DNA from: Vibrio ziniensis
GTDB taxonomy: Bacteria > Pseudomonadota > Gammaproteobacteria > Enterobacterales > Vibrionaceae
Length of the DNA: 64,000 bases
Direction: 5' to 3'
Assembly: GCF_011064285.1 (NCBI RefSeq)
Contig: NZ_CP049332.1
Span: forward strand, 62,001-126,000
Part shown: one piece after another, positions 62,215 through 64,000 of the stretch
Numbering within the stretch: position 1 is the first letter of the stretch
Layout: each line of letters begins with the position of its first letter
Made by a program: the position numbers and the translations under genes
Notes under the pieces: model-generated
What the model saw: only the letters and a program-made list of their open reading frames with translations
The model's database searches: none
Told to the model about the DNA's origin: nothing

Positions 62215-63198
62215 TTAGTTTGGATAAACAGTTTTCCACTCTTTCGCCATATCCACGACAGTCCAACCTTTCGCTTTTGCTTCGTCTAAACCTTTGTCCA
62301 AACGACCAATATGCGACTCGCGATCGTATTTGTATTCGCGTTTCTCATCGGTATGGTGAATGTACATAGGGAAACGCAGACCTTTTCCTGCGTACGTCCA
62401 TTGCAGCATAGCTAAATCACCGTCTGAGTTACCAAAAGCAGCAATCGGTTGACGACCAATGCGCTCGTAAATTTCCAGCGCTTTCATTTCTTTATCATCA
62501 TTAACCAAGATTTCCGGCAATCGCTTGATCTCTGGTACGCCGTTATTCATAACAAACTCAGTTTTGAAGGTTGTACCAACCACCTGCTCCGGCGGAATAC
62601 CGTACACAGATTCAACCCAAGCGCGCATGAAGCCCGTACCGCCACCTGAAACGATGAACGTTTTAAAGTCATTTGCACGCAGGTAATCAAGCAGTTCAAG
62701 CATTGGTTGGAAAACCATATTTGTGTATTTCTTACCTGTGGTTGGGTGTTTAGCTGTCGCAATCCACTCTTTAGCAATTGCATCGAACTCTTCTGTATTC
62801 ATACCAGTATGAGTGGCATACAACACTTTCATAAGATCTTCGGTATGCAGATTCTTGATATCACCTTTCAACACACTAGCGAATGGCTCTTCGGTCTGCC
62901 AATCAGGGTGTGAAGGTGCTAATGCTTTTACGCGATCCAGTGCAAACTGCACTTGGAAATACATAGGTTGTTCAGACCACAGAGTTCCGTCGTTATCGAA
63001 CGTAGCTATACGTTCCGCGACAGGAACAAAATCCGGTGAGTCTTCTTTTGTTACCGAGTCAACAAACTTAATAATCGCTGTTTTCGATGGTCCTGAGTTC
63101 CAAGACGGCAATGGATCTGCAGCTGCCCAAGCAAGATTGAGAGAAGCCAAGCTTAACAATATAGCTAGAGCATATTTTTTTAAGTGAGCCATTTTCAC
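62215..63198 (-). CDS. Periplasmic HAD-superfamily phosphatase
   Basis: This 327-residue HAD-family hydrolase has a signal peptide (KKYALAILLSLASLNLAWA, cut before ADPL). The HAD motifs follow in order: FDNDGTLW (motif I, two Asp), FIVSGGGTGF (motif II), a lysine in the KRLPEILVNDDK region, and AAFGNSDGDLAML (motif IV). The layout resembles phosphoserine-phosphatase-like enzymes. The signal peptide places it in the periplasm. The start is a GTG with a strong AAGGAG site; ATG two codons on is possible. The substrate is unknown. Confidence 0.85.
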   Translation of the reverse strand: MKMAHLKKYALAILLSLASLNLAWAAADPLPSWNSGPSKTAIIKFVDSVTKEDSPDFVPVAERIATFDNDGTLWSEQPMYFQVQFALDRVKALAPSHPDWQTEEPFASVLKGDIKNLHTEDLMKVLYATHTGMNTEEFDAIAKEWIATAKHPTTGKKYTNMVFQPMLELLDYLRANDFKTFIVSGGGTGFMRAWVESVYGIPPEQVVGTTFKTEFVMNNGVPEIKRLPEILVNDDKEMKALEIYERIGRQPIAAFGNSDGDLAMLQWTYAGKGLRFPMYIHHTDEKREYKYDRESHIGRLDKGLDEAKAKGWTVVDMAKEWKTVYPN

Positions 63199-63402
63199 GA
63201 CGTTCTCCTTACTGATAATTATTATTCCACCAGCACTTTGGACTAGTGATTACCACAATAGCACCGATTGCCATATTGTATATACAACCAATTGCGTTTA
63301 ACTGTTTGACCTAGTAGCTCCAATTAGAATAAGGAGTAGGTTTTCCAAAGAAATTTCCCTATCCAAGCTGTCTATTCAGAGATTAATTCATCAACATCAA
63401 TG

Positions 63403-64000
63403 TTACTTATTGATGCTGTCTAATTCAGGTAATGCTTTAGAAATAAAATTCTCTCGTTTTGCTTTACGCTTTATATTTCGCCAAAGTTGGGTCATTAGTC
63501 TGCGGTTCGGTTCCTGTTTCTGCATCAGCAATGCTTTGTCTTGTAACTTTTTGCTTTGCAGAGTTTCGTTCATCACTATGTTCCCTGTCGTTGAGCGAAC
63601 CTTTTTGTACAATAGAGTACGCGCAACTGGCCACCGTCCTTTTAAAACGGCTAAGTAATAGCTTACCCACTGAGGTGAAGGATGAGTACGGTAATAGCGG
63701 CGCGTAGCAAATACGATAAATACAAGCACAAGTGCAGAAATCAGTGAACTGATTAATACGTAGCGATAGTCTTTTAGCCATGAGGCGATAGTGTGTTTCA
63801 CATGCACGCTGTAACCTTCGATGGTTATCTTTTCCAAACTTTGCGCTTTGGTATTCCACCACCAGATTTCTATGCTTGGCCAATGAATATCGCCACCCTG
63901 TTGAAATACATAGGTGAGGCTGTCTTTACGCTTTGAAATGTAGCCGTCACGACTCTGCGTATCAACCAGTTCGGGAGGATTCAAGTAGCCCTGCCAAGCA
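63403..64000 (-). CDS. BatD-like protein, C-terminal part (5' end outside window)
   Basis: This frame runs open to the window edge (AWQGYLNPPELVDTQ... without a start). It has a WWNTKAQSLEKITIEGYSV segment like the WWNT motif at the end of BatD's periplasmic repeats. One membrane helix follows (YVLISSLISALVLVFIVFATRRYY), then a basic cytoplasmic tail. BatD belongs to the aerotolerance operon with AAA ATPase and VWA proteins. Those genes would lie to the right, so this cannot be tested here. The 204-base gap to the HAD gene holds no visible feature. Confidence 0.6.
   Translation of the reverse strand, partial: AWQGYLNPPELVDTQSRDGYISKRKDSLTYVFQQGGDIHWPSIEIWWWNTKAQSLEKITIEGYSVHVKHTIASWLKDYRYVLISSLISALVLVFIVFATRRYYRTHPSPQWVSYYLAVLKGRWPVARTLLYKKVRSTTGNIVMNETLQSKKLQDKALLMQKQEPNRRLMTQLWRNIKRKAKRENFISKALPELDSINK

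Noticed and set aside
1..64000. CRISPR arrays, tRNA and rRNA genes, prophage, toxin-antitoxin pairs
   Set aside because: No spaced repeats, tRNA-like cloverleaf, or related genes were recognised by reading; a tRNAscan or CRISPR finder run would settle this.

Overview
The window reads as part of a Vibrio chromosome, most likely chromosome 2 of a Harveyi-clade species (V. parahaemolyticus / V. alginolyticus / V. harveyi type). The evidence is a complete tail of the lateral (swarming) flagellar cluster with its own sigma factor and proton-type motor, a Vibrio-type ERIC repeat, the fruBKA/cra block near sbcCD and nrdDG, and an IS200-type insertion sequence. The species assignment is inference from gene content, not from a database search.

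Layout. 1-12.7 kb: lateral flagella, all on the + strand: end of fliQ, fliR, flhB, flhA, a divergent EAL-like protein of unknown role, the flagellin lafA as its own unit, then fliD-fliS-fliT-fliK-fliL-lafS-lafT-lafU. 12.9-25 kb: housekeeping genes: a small membrane protein, the GTPase YlqF, the zinc-related GTPase YeiR, the chloride/proton antiporter ClcA, a TDT-family transporter, a PAS-GGDEF protein, RhlE, UspA, ArfB and a membrane GGDEF-EAL protein. 25-41 kb: an ERIC repeat, SbcC/SbcD, Cra (FruR) divergent from fruB-fruK-fruA with three Cra boxes between them, a DJ-1-like protein, a GST, a retropepsin-like lipoprotein, an aromatic/aspartate aminotransferase, and nrdG/nrdD behind two NrdR boxes and an FNR box.

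41-50 kb: a secreted nuclease-like protein, an RND pump with its membrane fusion protein, and a reactive-sulfur cluster. The sulfur cluster has an ArsR-type repressor with the two-cysteine spacing of persulfide sensors, two half-size YeeE/YedE transporters, a DUF2892 membrane protein and a coenzyme A disulfide reductase with a rhodanese domain. Two matching 16-bp palindromes sit in the divergent promoter region. 50.4 kb: a cystine-type symporter.

52-61.4 kb: the most interesting metabolic locus. Two divergent operons encode a tripartite tricarboxylate-type transporter, a D-2-hydroxyacid dehydrogenase, a DapA-family lyase, an iron-type alcohol dehydrogenase, a DUF1537 acid-sugar kinase, a PdxA2-type dehydrogenase and a DeoR regulator. 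A nearly identical 16-base dyad lies beside each operon start. The exact substrate is not known from sequence. 61.4-64 kb: an IS200-type element, a periplasmic HAD phosphatase and the C-terminal part of a BatD-like protein cut by the window edge.

No rRNA, tRNA, CRISPR array, prophage or toxin-antitoxin module was recognised. The strongest candidates for undescribed biology are the degenerate EAL protein in the flagellar export operon, the acid-sugar locus with its paired operators, and the possible link between the persulfide regulon and the RND pump.
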